A stretch of 64,000 nucleotides of DNA from positions 7,777,501 to 7,841,500 of the forward strand of contig NZ_FNSV01000005.1 of NCBI RefSeq assembly GCF_900105905.1, written 5' to 3'. The stretch's first letter is position 1. Every line of letters begins with the position of its first letter. Origin of the DNA: Rhodococcus koreensis. Its GTDB lineage: Bacteria > Actinomycetota > Actinomycetes > Mycobacteriales > Mycobacteriaceae. Shown here piece by piece: positions 1 through 11,077 of this stretch. Made by a program: the position numbers and the translations under genes. The notes beneath the pieces are model-generated. The model ran no database searches. It was not told where the DNA came from and saw only the letters and a program-made list of their open reading frames with translations.

Positions 1-1912
<1,912 letters not shown>

Positions 1913-2050
1913 AAGAAGCTACGCGTCCACTGTGCAGTATCTGAAACAACACACGTTTCGGAACTGAAGAAGAAGAACCACCACCACCATCGGTCCAACG
2001 ATGTGTTGGTTGTGTCTTCGCTGATGTTCCGTGTGACAGTTTCATAGAGT

Positions 2051-2167
2051 TACGGCGGCCATAGCGGAGGGGAAACGCCCGGTCCCATTCCGAACCCGGA
2101 AGCTAAGCCCTCCAGCGCCGATGGTACTGCACCCGACAGGGTGTGGGAGAGTAGGACACCGCCGAAC
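2051..2167 (+). rRNA. rrf: 5S ribosomal RNA
   Basis: About 117 bases. The terminal stem is formed by TTACGGCGGCC at the start and the GGACACCGCCGAA region at the end, and the conserved loop CCCATTCCGAACCCGGAAG lies at about 2083-2102. It follows the 23S gene by about 140 bases in the normal 16S-23S-5S order and is followed at once by a strong terminator. Ends are good to a few bases. Confidence 0.95.
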
Positions 2168-2175
2168 ATCCGTTA

Positions 2176-2209
2176 CCGAAAGCCCCCAACCATGTTGGGG
2201 GGCTTTCGG
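2176..2209 (+). terminator. rRNA operon terminator
   Basis: Inverted repeat of about 14 bp: CCGAAAGCCCCCAA paired with TTGGGGGGCTTTCGG around a CATG loop, directly after the 5S gene. The following bases are only moderately T-rich. It separates the rRNA operon from the convergent regulator gene. Confidence 0.85.
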
Positions 2210-2257
2210 CATTTCACAACACTTTTTCCGACGGCAGCCGTTGCCGCGCACACCTTT

Positions 2258-3877
2258 TCACCCCGGTGCACCGCCGGCCAGGACCTGCAGCGCCCTCGAC
2301 GCCAGATGGAGATTCAGGCGTGTGTCGACACTGCGGAGATCACGCCCGGTCAGTTCGTGGATGCGGGACATCCGGTACCGGAGTGTGCTGCGGTGGATCC
2401 TGAGGGCCTGCGCGGTCTCGTCGTACTTGCCGCCGCATTCGAGGTATTGGGCGAGGGTGGCCGTCATCGTGCTGCGGTGCTGCCGGTCGTAGTCGAGCAG
2501 GGGGCCCAGCCATTCCTGCACGAACGCCTCGACATCTCCGGTGCTGCTGTGCGAGTCGAGAATGCGGTAGACGCCGAGTTCGTCGAACTGTGCCACACCG
2601 CGAGGCGAGTTCGACTGCTTTCGTATTTCGAGGGCGCGCATCGCGTGGGTGTACGAGTCGGGGAGTGTGCTGGGAGAGGTGCATTCGGATCCGACCCCGA
2701 CCACACCGACGGCGGGACCGAGCGACTTCTCCAACGCTGAGAAGACGGTGTTCACGTCCGTCTTGGTGTCCATGACTGCGGCGAGGACGCCGGTTCGCTG
2801 CTCGTTGCCGTGAACGAGGAGGGCTGACGAGTCGGTGGCCGTCAGGTGACGACGGAACGCCTCGGTGACGGACTCGACGGACGTGTCCGGACCCCAGTGG
2901 ACGACCAGGACGCGTTGCGGTGTGTGCAGGTCGTAGCCGAGCGCGTCGGCCCGCGAGTAGGCGCTGTCGTCGTCGGTGCCGGCCAGTAGGTCGGCACCCA
3001 GGTCGCGGCTCAGCCGTGCCTCCGTCTCGGCGAGCGATCTGCGGTGTGCCATGTCCACGGCGAGCATCGTCGCGGCGTGCTCGAGTGCGAAGGTGTCGAG
3101 ATCGGTGGCGCGGTGATCCGGGTCGGACAGATACAGGACACCGAGAAGTGTCTGGCCGGGCCGGACCACCTGTACGATCCGGTTGTCGTCCCGCAGCGGG
3201 CGCCCCTCCATCGCGGCCCGGCGCAGGACGTCGACCCGGTTCCCGCCGCCGACCTTGCGGTACCGGGGTGCCGGCCCGGACGCGTCCGGGCCGGACCACA
3301 CACGAAGATTGCCGAACGCGTCCTCGATACCGACGGCGAGTCCGGTCACCTCGTGGAGGGTCTCGGCGATGGCGGTCTCCTCGGCGCCGGTCGCGGCGAG
3401 TCGCCCGAACGTGCTGTGGATCTTCGCTTCCTCCTCGAGCCGCGCGGCTCTCGTGCCGATCGCGGTGATCTCGTCCGTGGCCTCGCGCAGTTGGCGTTCC
3501 TGGGTGGCGGCCCGGGAGCGGAGCGACGCGGCGCGCAGGGCTGACCCCGTGTGCTGAATCAACAACTCGAGGAGCGTCGCCTGCACCGGCGTCGGCGGGT
3601 AGTCGGCCCGCAGTGTCAGCGACACCGGCCGGGACCACGAATCGTCGAGCAACACGCGGTGCCGCCAGACGTCATCGTCGGGGACTTCGCCCGTCAGCAC
3701 GGTCACGGGTTCGACCGAGAATGGGCCGAGTTCGGGGAGGGCTTCGGCGAGCAGGGACAGGATCTCGTCCCGATTCCCGCAATCGTGCATGTGTGCGGTT
3801 ACGGCCAGCACCGCCGACAGGTTCGTGGCCCGCGGGGTGTGATCCACCCTCGGGTCTGGGGCTGCATCCAGATCCAT
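2258..3877 (-). CDS. PucR/CdaR-type transcriptional regulator
   Basis: 539 aa. The N-terminal half (about 1-280) looks like a GAF-type sensor with a short coiled region around 120-160. The C-terminal 60 residues match the PucR helix-turn-helix: a YLECGGKYDETAQAL stretch followed by HRSTLRYRMSRIHELTG. Proteins of this layout usually control catabolic or purine genes by sensing a small molecule; the ligand cannot be told here. It ends facing the rRNA terminator. No operon partner on the same strand is adjacent; the next gene (4019) is divergent across about 140 bases. Confidence 0.85.
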   Translation of the reverse strand: MDLDAAPDPRVDHTPRATNLSAVLAVTAHMHDCGNRDEILSLLAEALPELGPFSVEPVTVLTGEVPDDDVWRHRVLLDDSWSRPVSLTLRADYPPTPVQATLLELLIQHTGSALRAASLRSRAATQERQLREATDEITAIGTRAARLEEEAKIHSTFGRLAATGAEETAIAETLHEVTGLAVGIEDAFGNLRVWSGPDASGPAPRYRKVGGGNRVDVLRRAAMEGRPLRDDNRIVQVVRPGQTLLGVLYLSDPDHRATDLDTFALEHAATMLAVDMAHRRSLAETEARLSRDLGADLLAGTDDDSAYSRADALGYDLHTPQRVLVVHWGPDTSVESVTEAFRRHLTATDSSALLVHGNEQRTGVLAAVMDTKTDVNTVFSALEKSLGPAVGVVGVGSECTSPSTLPDSYTHAMRALEIRKQSNSPRGVAQFDELGVYRILDSHSSTGDVEAFVQEWLGPLLDYDRQHRSTMTATLAQYLECGGKYDETAQALRIHRSTLRYRMSRIHELTGRDLRSVDTRLNLHLASRALQVLAGGAPG

Positions 3878-4018
3878 GGCATGGAACTACCCCGTTTTGC
3901 GCCGTCGAAACCGGGACGCTGTCCAGTGGGGCCGGATTTCGGGGGATTCTTTCGTTCCGCGGTGACCATGTGGCGAGACGGATCAGCCGCCAACCTTGGT
4001 AACTGAGGGGTGGCACTT

Positions 4019-4393
4019 ATGACCCAATCCAATAATTGGCACGATCCCGATCTGAACATGATTCGCGATGTCGTCGCGCACACGTCGGACGGGTGCGAGG
4101 GCTGTCTCGCACTCGGTACCCGCTGGGAGCACCTGATGTTGTGCCTGACGTGCGGCTATGTCGGATGCAGTGACGGATCACCGATGCGGCACGCGCGACA
4201 TCACGCGGAACGCAGCGGTCATCCGATCGTCCAGTCGCTCCATGCGGGGGACAACTGGCGCTGGTGCTTCGTGCACGACGTCCAGATCTGCACGCCGTAT
4301 CCGGCGACCGGGGCCCGGGTGGTCGCACCCAGCCTGGTGCCCGGGCCGGCGGACGACCTCAGACATGGTCTCCGTATCGCGAAATCGCAGTGA
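4019..4393 (+). CDS. UBP-type zinc finger protein
   Basis: 124 aa from the ATG at 4019, preceded by GAGGGG at a spacing of 8; a GTG at 4010 is in frame but would lie over this ribosome site. Cys/His spacing fits a ZnF-UBP fold: CEGC, CLTCGYVGC and a downstream cluster of His residues (MRHARHHAERSGHP). In eukaryotes this fold binds the ubiquitin C-terminus; in actinobacteria such single-domain proteins are common and their role is unknown. Its 3' end overlaps the opposite-strand SWIM gene by 35 bases, so the two converge. Confidence 0.8.
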   Translation: MTQSNNWHDPDLNMIRDVVAHTSDGCEGCLALGTRWEHLMLCLTCGYVGCSDGSPMRHARHHAERSGHPIVQSLHAGDNWRWCFVHDVQICTPYPATGARVVAPSLVPGPADDLRHGLRIAKSQ

Positions 4394-5132
4394 CGATCGC
4401 AGACCAGACGGCGTCGGCCCGAACTTCGGGGGGAGCGCCGTCCAGCCAGCATGGCCGCACCGGGCTTCCGCCGGGGCGCGGCGGCGCCGGAAGCGGTCCG
4501 GGCACTGCGGCGTAGGCATCCGTTGCGGGCACCGGGACGCATGCATCGTCGAAGGACGACCGGGACGTCTCCGGGTGCGTGCCGTGCCTGCGTTGCAGAA
4601 TCTCCTGTCCCTCGCGTCCGCGCAGCAGGAAGAACAGCAGCGGGTCGTCGTCGAGGACCCACGCGGCCTGATACAGCACCGCAGCGGCGTGGCGGCACGG
4701 CACGTCCCACTCCTCGCAGGTGCAGGTCGCATCGGCGTCGAACATCGACGGAATCAGTGACACGTCGACGGCTGCGAGATCCTCGTCGAGTTCGCGGGGG
4801 AGCGTCCCACTCGACAACTGGGCGACGTGACCGCTCCGCGACGCGAGAGTCTCGAGCACCTCGCCCCACTGTCGCTCGTCCAGCGGGTCCACCCGGATCC
4901 GCACGTGCAGGCTCTCGTCGTCGGTGTGCACGTCCGCGGAGACGAGCCCGGGCGCGAACGTGAGCGGACCGACCAGTCCGCCACGGGCATAGGCGCGTCC
5001 GCGCTTCAGTGTGTTCGAGTCGAGCGCGGCCTGCTCGACGTCGTCAACCCAGCGCTGCGCCCACCAGGTCCTGCCGCGCGTGCGGCGGCCCTTCTGCGCA
5101 GGGAAGCGGGGATGCGTGACGGCGTCGGTCAC
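4359..5132 (-). CDS. SWIM zinc finger domain protein
   Basis: 257 aa. The SWIM motif C-x-C-x(n)-C-x-H is seen as CTCEEWDVPCRH near residue 140. SWIM domains bind zinc and are thought to contact nucleic acid or protein partners. Its start overlaps the stop of the SNF2 helicase gene upstream by four bases (ATGA), so the pair is translationally coupled. SWIM plus SNF2 pairs recur in bacteria, which suggests the two proteins act together on DNA. The catalytic task is unknown. Confidence 0.85.
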   Translation of the reverse strand: MTDAVTHPRFPAQKGRRTRGRTWWAQRWVDDVEQAALDSNTLKRGRAYARGGLVGPLTFAPGLVSADVHTDDESLHVRIRVDPLDERQWGEVLETLASRSGHVAQLSSGTLPRELDEDLAAVDVSLIPSMFDADATCTCEEWDVPCRHAAAVLYQAAWVLDDDPLLFFLLRGREGQEILQRRHGTHPETSRSSFDDACVPVPATDAYAAVPGPLPAPPRPGGSPVRPCWLDGAPPEVRADAVWSAIVTAISRYGDHV

Positions 5133-7930
5133 AGGTCACCTCCGAAGTCGTAGTCGGGGCTCAGGGCCACCAGCCGGGCGAGTTCGCCGTCGGTCAGCTC
5201 GGTGAAGGCGGCGGCGCCGTGCGACAGAACCGAGTCGGCGAGTTGCCGCTTGGACGCGAGCATGGCGGCTATGCGTTCCTCGATGGTTCCCGCGGTGACG
5301 AGCCGGTGCACGACAACCGGGTGGGTCTGACCGATGCGGTACGCACGATCGGTGGCCTGGTCCTCGACCGCCGGGTTCCACCAGCGGTCGAAGTGGACGA
5401 CGTGATCGGCCCGGGTGAGGTTCAGCCCGGTGCCTGCGGCCTTGAGGGACAGGATCAGGACGGGGACGTCGCCGTTCTGGAAGCGTTCGACGAGGTCCTC
5501 CCGGGCCCCGACGGACGTGCCTCCGTGCAGGAACTCGCACGTCACCCCGCGCGTCGTCAGGTGCCGTCGCAGCAGTCGTCCCATCGTGGTGAAGTGGGTG
5601 AACACGAGGGAACGGCCGCCCTCCGACAGGTTCGTGTCGATCAGCTCGTCGAGCAGACCGATCTTGTGGGAACGGCCGGTGAGCGTGGCGTGCTCCTGGC
5701 CGAGGTACTGGGCGGGGTGATTGCAGATCTGCTTCAGACCGGTCAGCAGCGACACGATGCTGCCGCGCCGCCCGATGCCCTCGCTCGTCTCGATCCGCTC
5801 CATGGCGTCGCGGACGAGCGCCTCGTACATGCCGGCCTGCTCCGGGGTGAGCGTGACGTCGAGGTCGACCTCCGTCTTCGGTGGAAGCTCGGGGGCGATC
5901 CCCGGATCCGACTTCCTGCGCCGGAGCACGAACGGTGAGATCAATGCCGCCAACTCCGCCGCGCCGGCGGGCCCGTCCATCTCGGACGAGCCGTCGTAGC
6001 GGCGCCGGAACTGCGCGTAGGGGCCGAGGAGACCGGGGGTGACGCCGTCGAGGATCGACCAGAGGTCGCTGAGCCGGTTCTCCACCGGCGTGCCGGTGAG
6101 GGCGACGCGCGCCTGTCCCTGAATGGTCCGCAGCGCCCGCGTCACGGCTGCGGACCGGTTCTTCAGATGCTGGGCCTCGTCCGCGACGACCAGACCCCAC
6201 GTCGTCCCGGCGAGAACTTCGCAATCGAGCCGCATCGTCGCGTACGTGGTGAGGACGACGGTGTCGCTGCCGTCCGCGACCGTCTCACCGGGAGGCCGGC
6301 GGCTCGGACCGTGGTGGACGAGGACACCGGTGCCCGGTGCGAAACGCTCGATCTCCCGCCGCCAGTTCCCCAGCAGGGACGCGGGACAGACCACGAGTGT
6401 GGGTCCCGCCGTGTCCGGGTCCTGCTGCCGGTGCAGGTGAAGCGCGATGAGGGTCAACGTCTTTCCCAGGCCCATGTCGTCGGCGAGGCAGGCGCCCAGG
6501 CCCCGTGACGTGAGCCCGGCGAGCCAGCGGAAGCCGGTCAGCTGGTAGTCCCGCAGTTGCGCGCGCAGGGCTGCGGGGACCGGCACGGGCTCCGGATCCC
6601 CGTCCGACAGCTCCCGCGCCACCGCCGCGGCCGCCCCGTAGGAGTCGACGCGGACGTCGTCCTCGCCGCGCCTGGCCCGGCCGGTCAGCGCGGCCCGAAG
6701 GGCCTCGACGGCCGTCATGGTTCCGGTCCGCCGCAGGAGGGTCTTTCGTATCGTCTCCGCGTCCGCGACGACGTACCGGTTGCGGAGTTTCACGACTGCC
6801 CGCTTCGCCGACACCAGCTCTTCCATCTCCTCCCGCGTGAGTGCGTCTTCGCCCACCGCGACGCGCCAGTCGAAGTCGAAGGCGCGGTCGCCGCCGAAAG
6901 CGGCTGCGCCCTCCCGGGATCCGGGGTCGCCGAGGATGATGCGGGTCGACGTCTGGGCGACCAGTGCGCGCGGCCAATGGATCTGGACGCCCCGCTCGCG
7001 CAGCCGACGGCCGGCGTCCCCGGCGAGGGAGCCCAGGTCGTCGTCCTCGAGCCGGATGCGGTGCGGCGCCTCCGCCCGCAACAGATCTTCGAGCGGAGCC
7101 CAGTCCTGGGCCGCGCGGCGGAGGGCACCGAGAACCTCGATCCGCGGGTCGGAAGCGAACGCGGATTCGGCGAGCGTCGGATGCCGCCACAGGTCCACGG
7201 CGTCGCACACCACTCCGGGCCGCGCGACGCCGTGCACCTGGACCGTGGCGTCGAATTCGCTGTCCGAGAGATCCACCGCGCCGGGATCGACGGGGTCGAT
7301 CCGCAACGACAGCGCGATCGCCTCGGGTGTGAGGGCGTCCGCCCACACCTGCAGTTCCGGGGAGGGTTCGGCATCCCAGGCCAGGTAGGGGCCGGCGTCG
7401 GCGGGCGAACCGAGTCGCGGGACGGTGTCGACGACCGCGGTAAGGAAGTCGCGCAGGACGTCCGCGGCGGCGGGGAGGCGAACTCCGTCGGCGCGCGGAT
7501 CCCCGAGCGGGATGGCGCGAGCTTCGGGCGGGAGCGCGGCGGCCAGCAGACGCAGGTGCGATGCGTCCTCGTCGTCGAGGGTGCCGAGCCGCCAGACGTC
7601 GCGGCCGTGCGGTGTGACCGAGGGCAGGACCTTGCCCGCCTCGAGGTATCCGACGGCGGTGCGGGCGGAGGCGGCCCAGAACGCGACCGATCGATGCGCC
7701 GTGTCGCCGGGTGCCGGCGACAGCAGCATCGGCAGCGCGTCGGCGAGGGAAACATTCTGCGTCGGAACGCTGTTCACCTCTCTGCCAGTGAAGATCCGGG
7801 TGCGGGAATCGGCACTCGGTGGCTGCTGCCCGTCCGGTGAATCGCTCCAGAACACCAGGCGCGAGTCGCGCGGAGGATCGGCGGGGACGAAGGTGGCCGC
7901 GCAGCCGGCGAGGGTGGGCTCTGCTGTCAC
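5129..7930 (-). CDS. SNF2-family DEAD/DEAH-box helicase
   Basis: 933 aa from the GTG at 7930, preceded by AAAGG at a spacing of 7; the open frame runs on to 8038 but that would cross the divergent promoter. The C-terminal half has the SNF2 ATPase core: DDMGLGKTLTL (Walker A), VVADEAQHLKNR (motif II), LTGTPVENR (motif III), SLKAAGTGLNL and DQATDRAYRIGQ (motifs V and VI). The N-terminal 450 residues are a long helicase-associated region. It probably translocates on DNA with its SWIM partner. It is divergent from a TetR gene with a palindrome between them. Confidence 0.93.
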   Translation of the reverse strand: MTAEPTLAGCAATFVPADPPRDSRLVFWSDSPDGQQPPSADSRTRIFTGREVNSVPTQNVSLADALPMLLSPAPGDTAHRSVAFWAASARTAVGYLEAGKVLPSVTPHGRDVWRLGTLDDEDASHLRLLAAALPPEARAIPLGDPRADGVRLPAAADVLRDFLTAVVDTVPRLGSPADAGPYLAWDAEPSPELQVWADALTPEAIALSLRIDPVDPGAVDLSDSEFDATVQVHGVARPGVVCDAVDLWRHPTLAESAFASDPRIEVLGALRRAAQDWAPLEDLLRAEAPHRIRLEDDDLGSLAGDAGRRLRERGVQIHWPRALVAQTSTRIILGDPGSREGAAAFGGDRAFDFDWRVAVGEDALTREEMEELVSAKRAVVKLRNRYVVADAETIRKTLLRRTGTMTAVEALRAALTGRARRGEDDVRVDSYGAAAAVARELSDGDPEPVPVPAALRAQLRDYQLTGFRWLAGLTSRGLGACLADDMGLGKTLTLIALHLHRQQDPDTAGPTLVVCPASLLGNWRREIERFAPGTGVLVHHGPSRRPPGETVADGSDTVVLTTYATMRLDCEVLAGTTWGLVVADEAQHLKNRSAAVTRALRTIQGQARVALTGTPVENRLSDLWSILDGVTPGLLGPYAQFRRRYDGSSEMDGPAGAAELAALISPFVLRRRKSDPGIAPELPPKTEVDLDVTLTPEQAGMYEALVRDAMERIETSEGIGRRGSIVSLLTGLKQICNHPAQYLGQEHATLTGRSHKIGLLDELIDTNLSEGGRSLVFTHFTTMGRLLRRHLTTRGVTCEFLHGGTSVGAREDLVERFQNGDVPVLILSLKAAGTGLNLTRADHVVHFDRWWNPAVEDQATDRAYRIGQTHPVVVHRLVTAGTIEERIAAMLASKRQLADSVLSHGAAAFTELTDGELARLVALSPDYDFGGDL

Positions 7931-7955
7931 TACTGCGCCTTTCGCCGGGTTTATG

Positions 7956-7966
7956 GTACGCCGTAC
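7956..7966. promoter_or_regulatory. Candidate TetR operator
   Basis: Palindrome GTAC-GCC-GTAC, 25 bases upstream of the SNF2 gene start and 53 bases upstream of the divergent TetR gene start. The position suits a self-regulated divergent promoter. Binding is inferred only. Confidence 0.45.
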
Positions 7967-8019
7967 GTCAACGAGGCGGCGTGCGGAATTGTTCCCGGGC
8001 GCCGTGGGAAGATCTCGGC

Positions 8020-8802
8020 ATGGGAAGAAGCGCGGCACCGGAGGGCGACCCCGCCCGCATCATGGAGTTGCTGTGGGGTGGCGGCAGCACGCCGATCTCG
8101 CGTCCCCGCAACGGCAAACCCGGCCTGACACTCGACCGGATCGTCGAGGCCGCCGTCTCCGTCGCGGATGCGGAGGGGCTGGACGCCGTCTCGATGCGCC
8201 GGCTCGCGGCCGAACTCGGCGTCGGGGCGATGTCGCTGTACACGCACGTTCCCGGAAAGACGGAACTGGTCGAGGTGATGCTCGACCGGGCGCTGTCCAC
8301 GCTCGAACCGGGCGACGACACCGACGCGGGGTGGCGGGAGCGTCTCACGGCCGCCGCGCACGACTATTTCCAACTGCTGTGCGCACACCCGTGGATGCTC
8401 GGAGTCGTCGCGCTGAGCCGGCCGGTCCTCGGGCCCGGCGGGATGGCCAAGTACGAGCGGGAACTGCGCGCGGTCGAGGGACTGGGACTGCCGGACCTCG
8501 ACATGGACTCCGTCGTCACACTCCTCGACAGTTTCGTCGCCGGCGCGGCGCGGGCGGCGGTGGACGCGGCCGCGCTCGCCGACCAGGGCGAGGTGGACAG
8601 CGAGTGGTGGCAGAGCGTCGCGCCGCACTTCGAGAAGGTCTTCGACCCCGAGCGGTTTCCGCTCGCCACCCGGGTCGGGGCCACGGCGGGGGAGCACCAC
8701 AACGCCGCGTTCTCGCCCGCCCACGCCTTCGAATTCGGGCTCGCCCGGCTACTCGACGGAGTCGGCGCCCTCATCGTCGGCGGCGGAACCGGCGGGGATT
8801 AG
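8020..8802 (+). CDS. TetR/AcrR family regulator with tetracycline-repressor-like C-terminal domain
   Basis: 260 aa from ATG 8020 (MGRSAAPEG). The helix-turn-helix is at about residues 45-90: LDRIVEAAVSVADAEGLDAV, then MRRLAAELGVGAMSLYTHV, typical of the TetR_C_1 group. The C-terminal domain would bind an unknown ligand. No strong ribosome site precedes the ATG. It lies back to back with the SNF2/SWIM pair and is the obvious candidate to control it. The last 54 bases overlap the 3' end of the opposite-strand cyclase gene. Confidence 0.88.
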   Translation: MGRSAAPEGDPARIMELLWGGGSTPISRPRNGKPGLTLDRIVEAAVSVADAEGLDAVSMRRLAAELGVGAMSLYTHVPGKTELVEVMLDRALSTLEPGDDTDAGWRERLTAAAHDYFQLLCAHPWMLGVVALSRPVLGPGGMAKYERELRAVEGLGLPDLDMDSVVTLLDSFVAGAARAAVDAAALADQGEVDSEWWQSVAPHFEKVFDPERFPLATRVGATAGEHHNAAFSPAHAFEFGLARLLDGVGALIVGGGTGGD

Positions 8803-10350
8803 TTCGGCGGGAACGGCCAGCGTGGTCGGTTCGAGACGCCCGCGCAGGGTGACGGTGTCGGTACATTGCCACCGCGTGCCTTCGTCCTCGGACGCCGCGG
8901 CGATCGCCCGCTCGGACGCGACGACGTGCCCGGGAACATTCTTGGCGAGCTCGGACAACCGCGCCGCCTCGTTGACCGGATCGCCGATCACCGTGTACTC
9001 GAAACGTTCGTGGGCGCCGATGTTTCCGGCCACCGCGCGACCGGCCGCCACCCCGATTCCCGCATCGCATTCCGGTACCTCGGCGGTGAGCCGTTCGCGC
9101 AGGACCCGAGCAGCGGACAGGGCCGCACCGGTGTGGTCGTCGAGCGCCATCGGTGCCCCGAAGATGGCCAGCGCGGCGTCGCCTTCGAACTTGTTGACGA
9201 ACCCGCCCCGCCGGTCGACCTCGTCGACGACCACGTCGAAGAACCGGTTGAGCAGATCCACGACCTCCGCCGGAGACCGGGTGGCCGCGATCGTGGTGGA
9301 CCCGATGATGTCGACGAACAGCACCGCCACGTCGCGTTCCTCCCCGCCGAGTTCGGGGTTGTGCCGAAGCGCCTGCGACGCCACGTCCTGCCCGACGTGC
9401 CGCCCGAAGAGGTCGCGGATCCGCTCACGTTCGCGCAGTCCCTCGACCATCCGGTTGAACCCGGTCTGCAGCGCGCCGAGTTCGGTGCCGTCGTACACGA
9501 CGACCTCGGCATCGTGATCGCCGTCGGCCACCTTCGCCATGCCCTGCGCCACCGAGCGGATGGGCGCCTCGGTGGCGCGCACACTGATCACCACCAGCAG
9601 CAGACCGAACAGCAGAATCACACCACCGAGCGCGAGGATCGACACCGCGAGGCTGGTCGGGCTCGCCGGACGGATGAAGCTGAAGGTCGCGATGAGCATC
9701 AGGCCAAGCACGGGAACGCCCGTCCCGAGGATCCACGCCAGCGCCGTGCGGCCGGTGATGCCGAGCGTGCGGCGGGGTTGCGGTCCGTCCGATCCGAGTG
9801 CGCGGGCGGCGATGGGACGGAGCGCGAACTCCGTCAGCAGGTAGCAGAACGCACACACCGTGATGCCGGCCATCGCGATCGTGAACGCGACCTTCGGGAT
9901 GGTCTGGGGATCGATGAGGCCGTACAGCGTCGTGAAGAAGACCAACCCGATGCCCCACAGCGCCGCCTGGACCCGGGTCAGGCGCCACGGGGCGCGGAAC
10001 GCCGCCGACCGGTCGTGGTCGGTGGGCACGTCGTCCTCCGTTGCCCATCGCAGATCCGACACCAGTCGCTTGGTGCCCCAGGTCACGCCGATCAGCACCG
10101 CGCACAGCACGAACACCGGCACTGCGACGAAGTTGGCGATCGCGAACTCGCTCGCCCACACACTCGGCCCGGGGACGACGACGCTGATGAGCAGGCAGGT
10201 GATCACCGCACCGACGAGATTCGTGAACACCAGCGGCGCGGTCAGCAGCAACTGGACACGGATGCGGCGCCGGCGGGGACTCTCGTCCGGCGATCCCAGC
10301 AACCACGACCCCAGCGGGGCGACGGATCGGCGAGGGCTGAGCATAGTCAT
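8749..10350 (-). CDS. Membrane-bound class III adenylate cyclase with HAMP domain
   Basis: 533 aa. Six hydrophobic segments fill residues about 35-265, followed by a HAMP linker (about 265-320) and a C-terminal cyclase domain (about 330-510). The metal-binding Asp lies in VLFVDIIGSTT, the second in FVNKFEGDAALAIFG with the substrate-selecting Lys, and VNEAARL supplies the transition-state Asn. It should make cAMP at the membrane. It matches the M. tuberculosis Rv1318c-Rv1320c group, which also sits next to nucS. ATG 10344 is an alternative start. Confidence 0.93.
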   Translation of the reverse strand: MTMLSPRRSVAPLGSWLLGSPDESPRRRRIRVQLLLTAPLVFTNLVGAVITCLLISVVVPGPSVWASEFAIANFVAVPVFVLCAVLIGVTWGTKRLVSDLRWATEDDVPTDHDRSAAFRAPWRLTRVQAALWGIGLVFFTTLYGLIDPQTIPKVAFTIAMAGITVCAFCYLLTEFALRPIAARALGSDGPQPRRTLGITGRTALAWILGTGVPVLGLMLIATFSFIRPASPTSLAVSILALGGVILLFGLLLVVISVRATEAPIRSVAQGMAKVADGDHDAEVVVYDGTELGALQTGFNRMVEGLRERERIRDLFGRHVGQDVASQALRHNPELGGEERDVAVLFVDIIGSTTIAATRSPAEVVDLLNRFFDVVVDEVDRRGGFVNKFEGDAALAIFGAPMALDDHTGAALSAARVLRERLTAEVPECDAGIGVAAGRAVAGNIGAHERFEYTVIGDPVNEAARLSELAKNVPGHVVASERAIAAASEDEGTRWQCTDTVTLRGRLEPTTLAVPAELIPAGSAADDEGADSVE

Positions 10351-10374
10351 TCGAGACTAGTCGGCACGATCCCT

Positions 10375-10380
10375 TAGGGT
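10375..10380 (+). promoter_or_regulatory. -10 element, leaderless nucS transcript
   Basis: TAGGGT, then 6 bases, then the GTG start at 10387. This spacing puts the transcript start on the first base of the start codon. Confidence 0.6.
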
Positions 10381-10386
10381 GGGCGG

Positions 10387-11061
10387 GTGCGCCTAGTGAT
10401 TGCCAGATGCCGAGTCGACTACGTAGGCCGTTTGACGGCACATCTGCCCACCGCTCGTCGCCTGTTGTTGATCAAGGCCGACGGTTCCGTGAGCATCCAC
10501 GCCGACGACCGCGCCTACAAGCCCCTGAACTGGATGAGCCCGCCCTGCTGGCTCGTCGAGGACTCCGTCGAGGACGCCGAAGCCCTGTGGGTCGTGACCA
10601 ACAAGGCCGGTGAGGAACTGCGGATCACCATCGAGGAGATCGAGCACGACTCCCGTCACGAACTCGGAGTCGATCCCGGGCTCGTCAAGGACGGTGTCGA
10701 AGCGCACCTGCAGGAGTTGCTCGCCGAACACGTGGAAACGCTCGGCAACGGCTACACATTGGTCCGGCGTGAATACATGACGGCGATCGGTCCCGTCGAC
10801 CTGCTGTGCCGGAACGCCGACGGCGCGTCCGTCGCCGTGGAGATCAAGCGCCGCGGCGACATCGACGGTGTCGAGCAACTCACGCGGTACCTCGAACTGC
10901 TCAACCGCGATCCGCTGCTGGCACCGGTGAGCGGCGTCTTCGCCGCCCAGCAGATCAAGCCGCAGGCCAAAACCCTTGCCACCGACCGCGGAATCCGGTG
11001 CCTGGTGCTCGACTACGAAGCGCTGCGCGGCACCGAGAGCACCGAGTTCCGGCTCTTCTGA
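10387..11061 (+). CDS. nucS: Mismatch-specific endonuclease NucS/EndoMS
   Basis: 224 aa, GTG start. It cuts both strands at mismatched bases and carries the non-canonical mismatch repair of actinobacteria that lack MutS/MutL. The N-terminal DNA-binding part opens RLVIARCRVDYVGRL. The PD-(D/E)XK nuclease core is IGPVDLLC with VAVEIKRRG at about residues 137-160. The last residues (EFRLF) resemble a sliding-clamp-binding tail, known to matter in this family. It is next to the cyclase as in M. tuberculosis (Rv1321). Confidence 0.95.
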   Translation: MRLVIARCRVDYVGRLTAHLPTARRLLLIKADGSVSIHADDRAYKPLNWMSPPCWLVEDSVEDAEALWVVTNKAGEELRITIEEIEHDSRHELGVDPGLVKDGVEAHLQELLAEHVETLGNGYTLVRREYMTAIGPVDLLCRNADGASVAVEIKRRGDIDGVEQLTRYLELLNRDPLLAPVSGVFAAQQIKPQAKTLATDRGIRCLVLDYEALRGTESTEFRLF

Positions 11062-11065
11062 GGCC

Positions 11066-11071
11066 TAGGCT
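11066..11071 (+). promoter_or_regulatory. -10 element, leaderless transcript
   Basis: TAGGCT, then 6 bases, then the GTG at 11078. It lies just 5 bases after the nucS stop codon, so the small downstream gene has its own promoter. Confidence 0.55.
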
Positions 11072-11077
11072 CAACCC

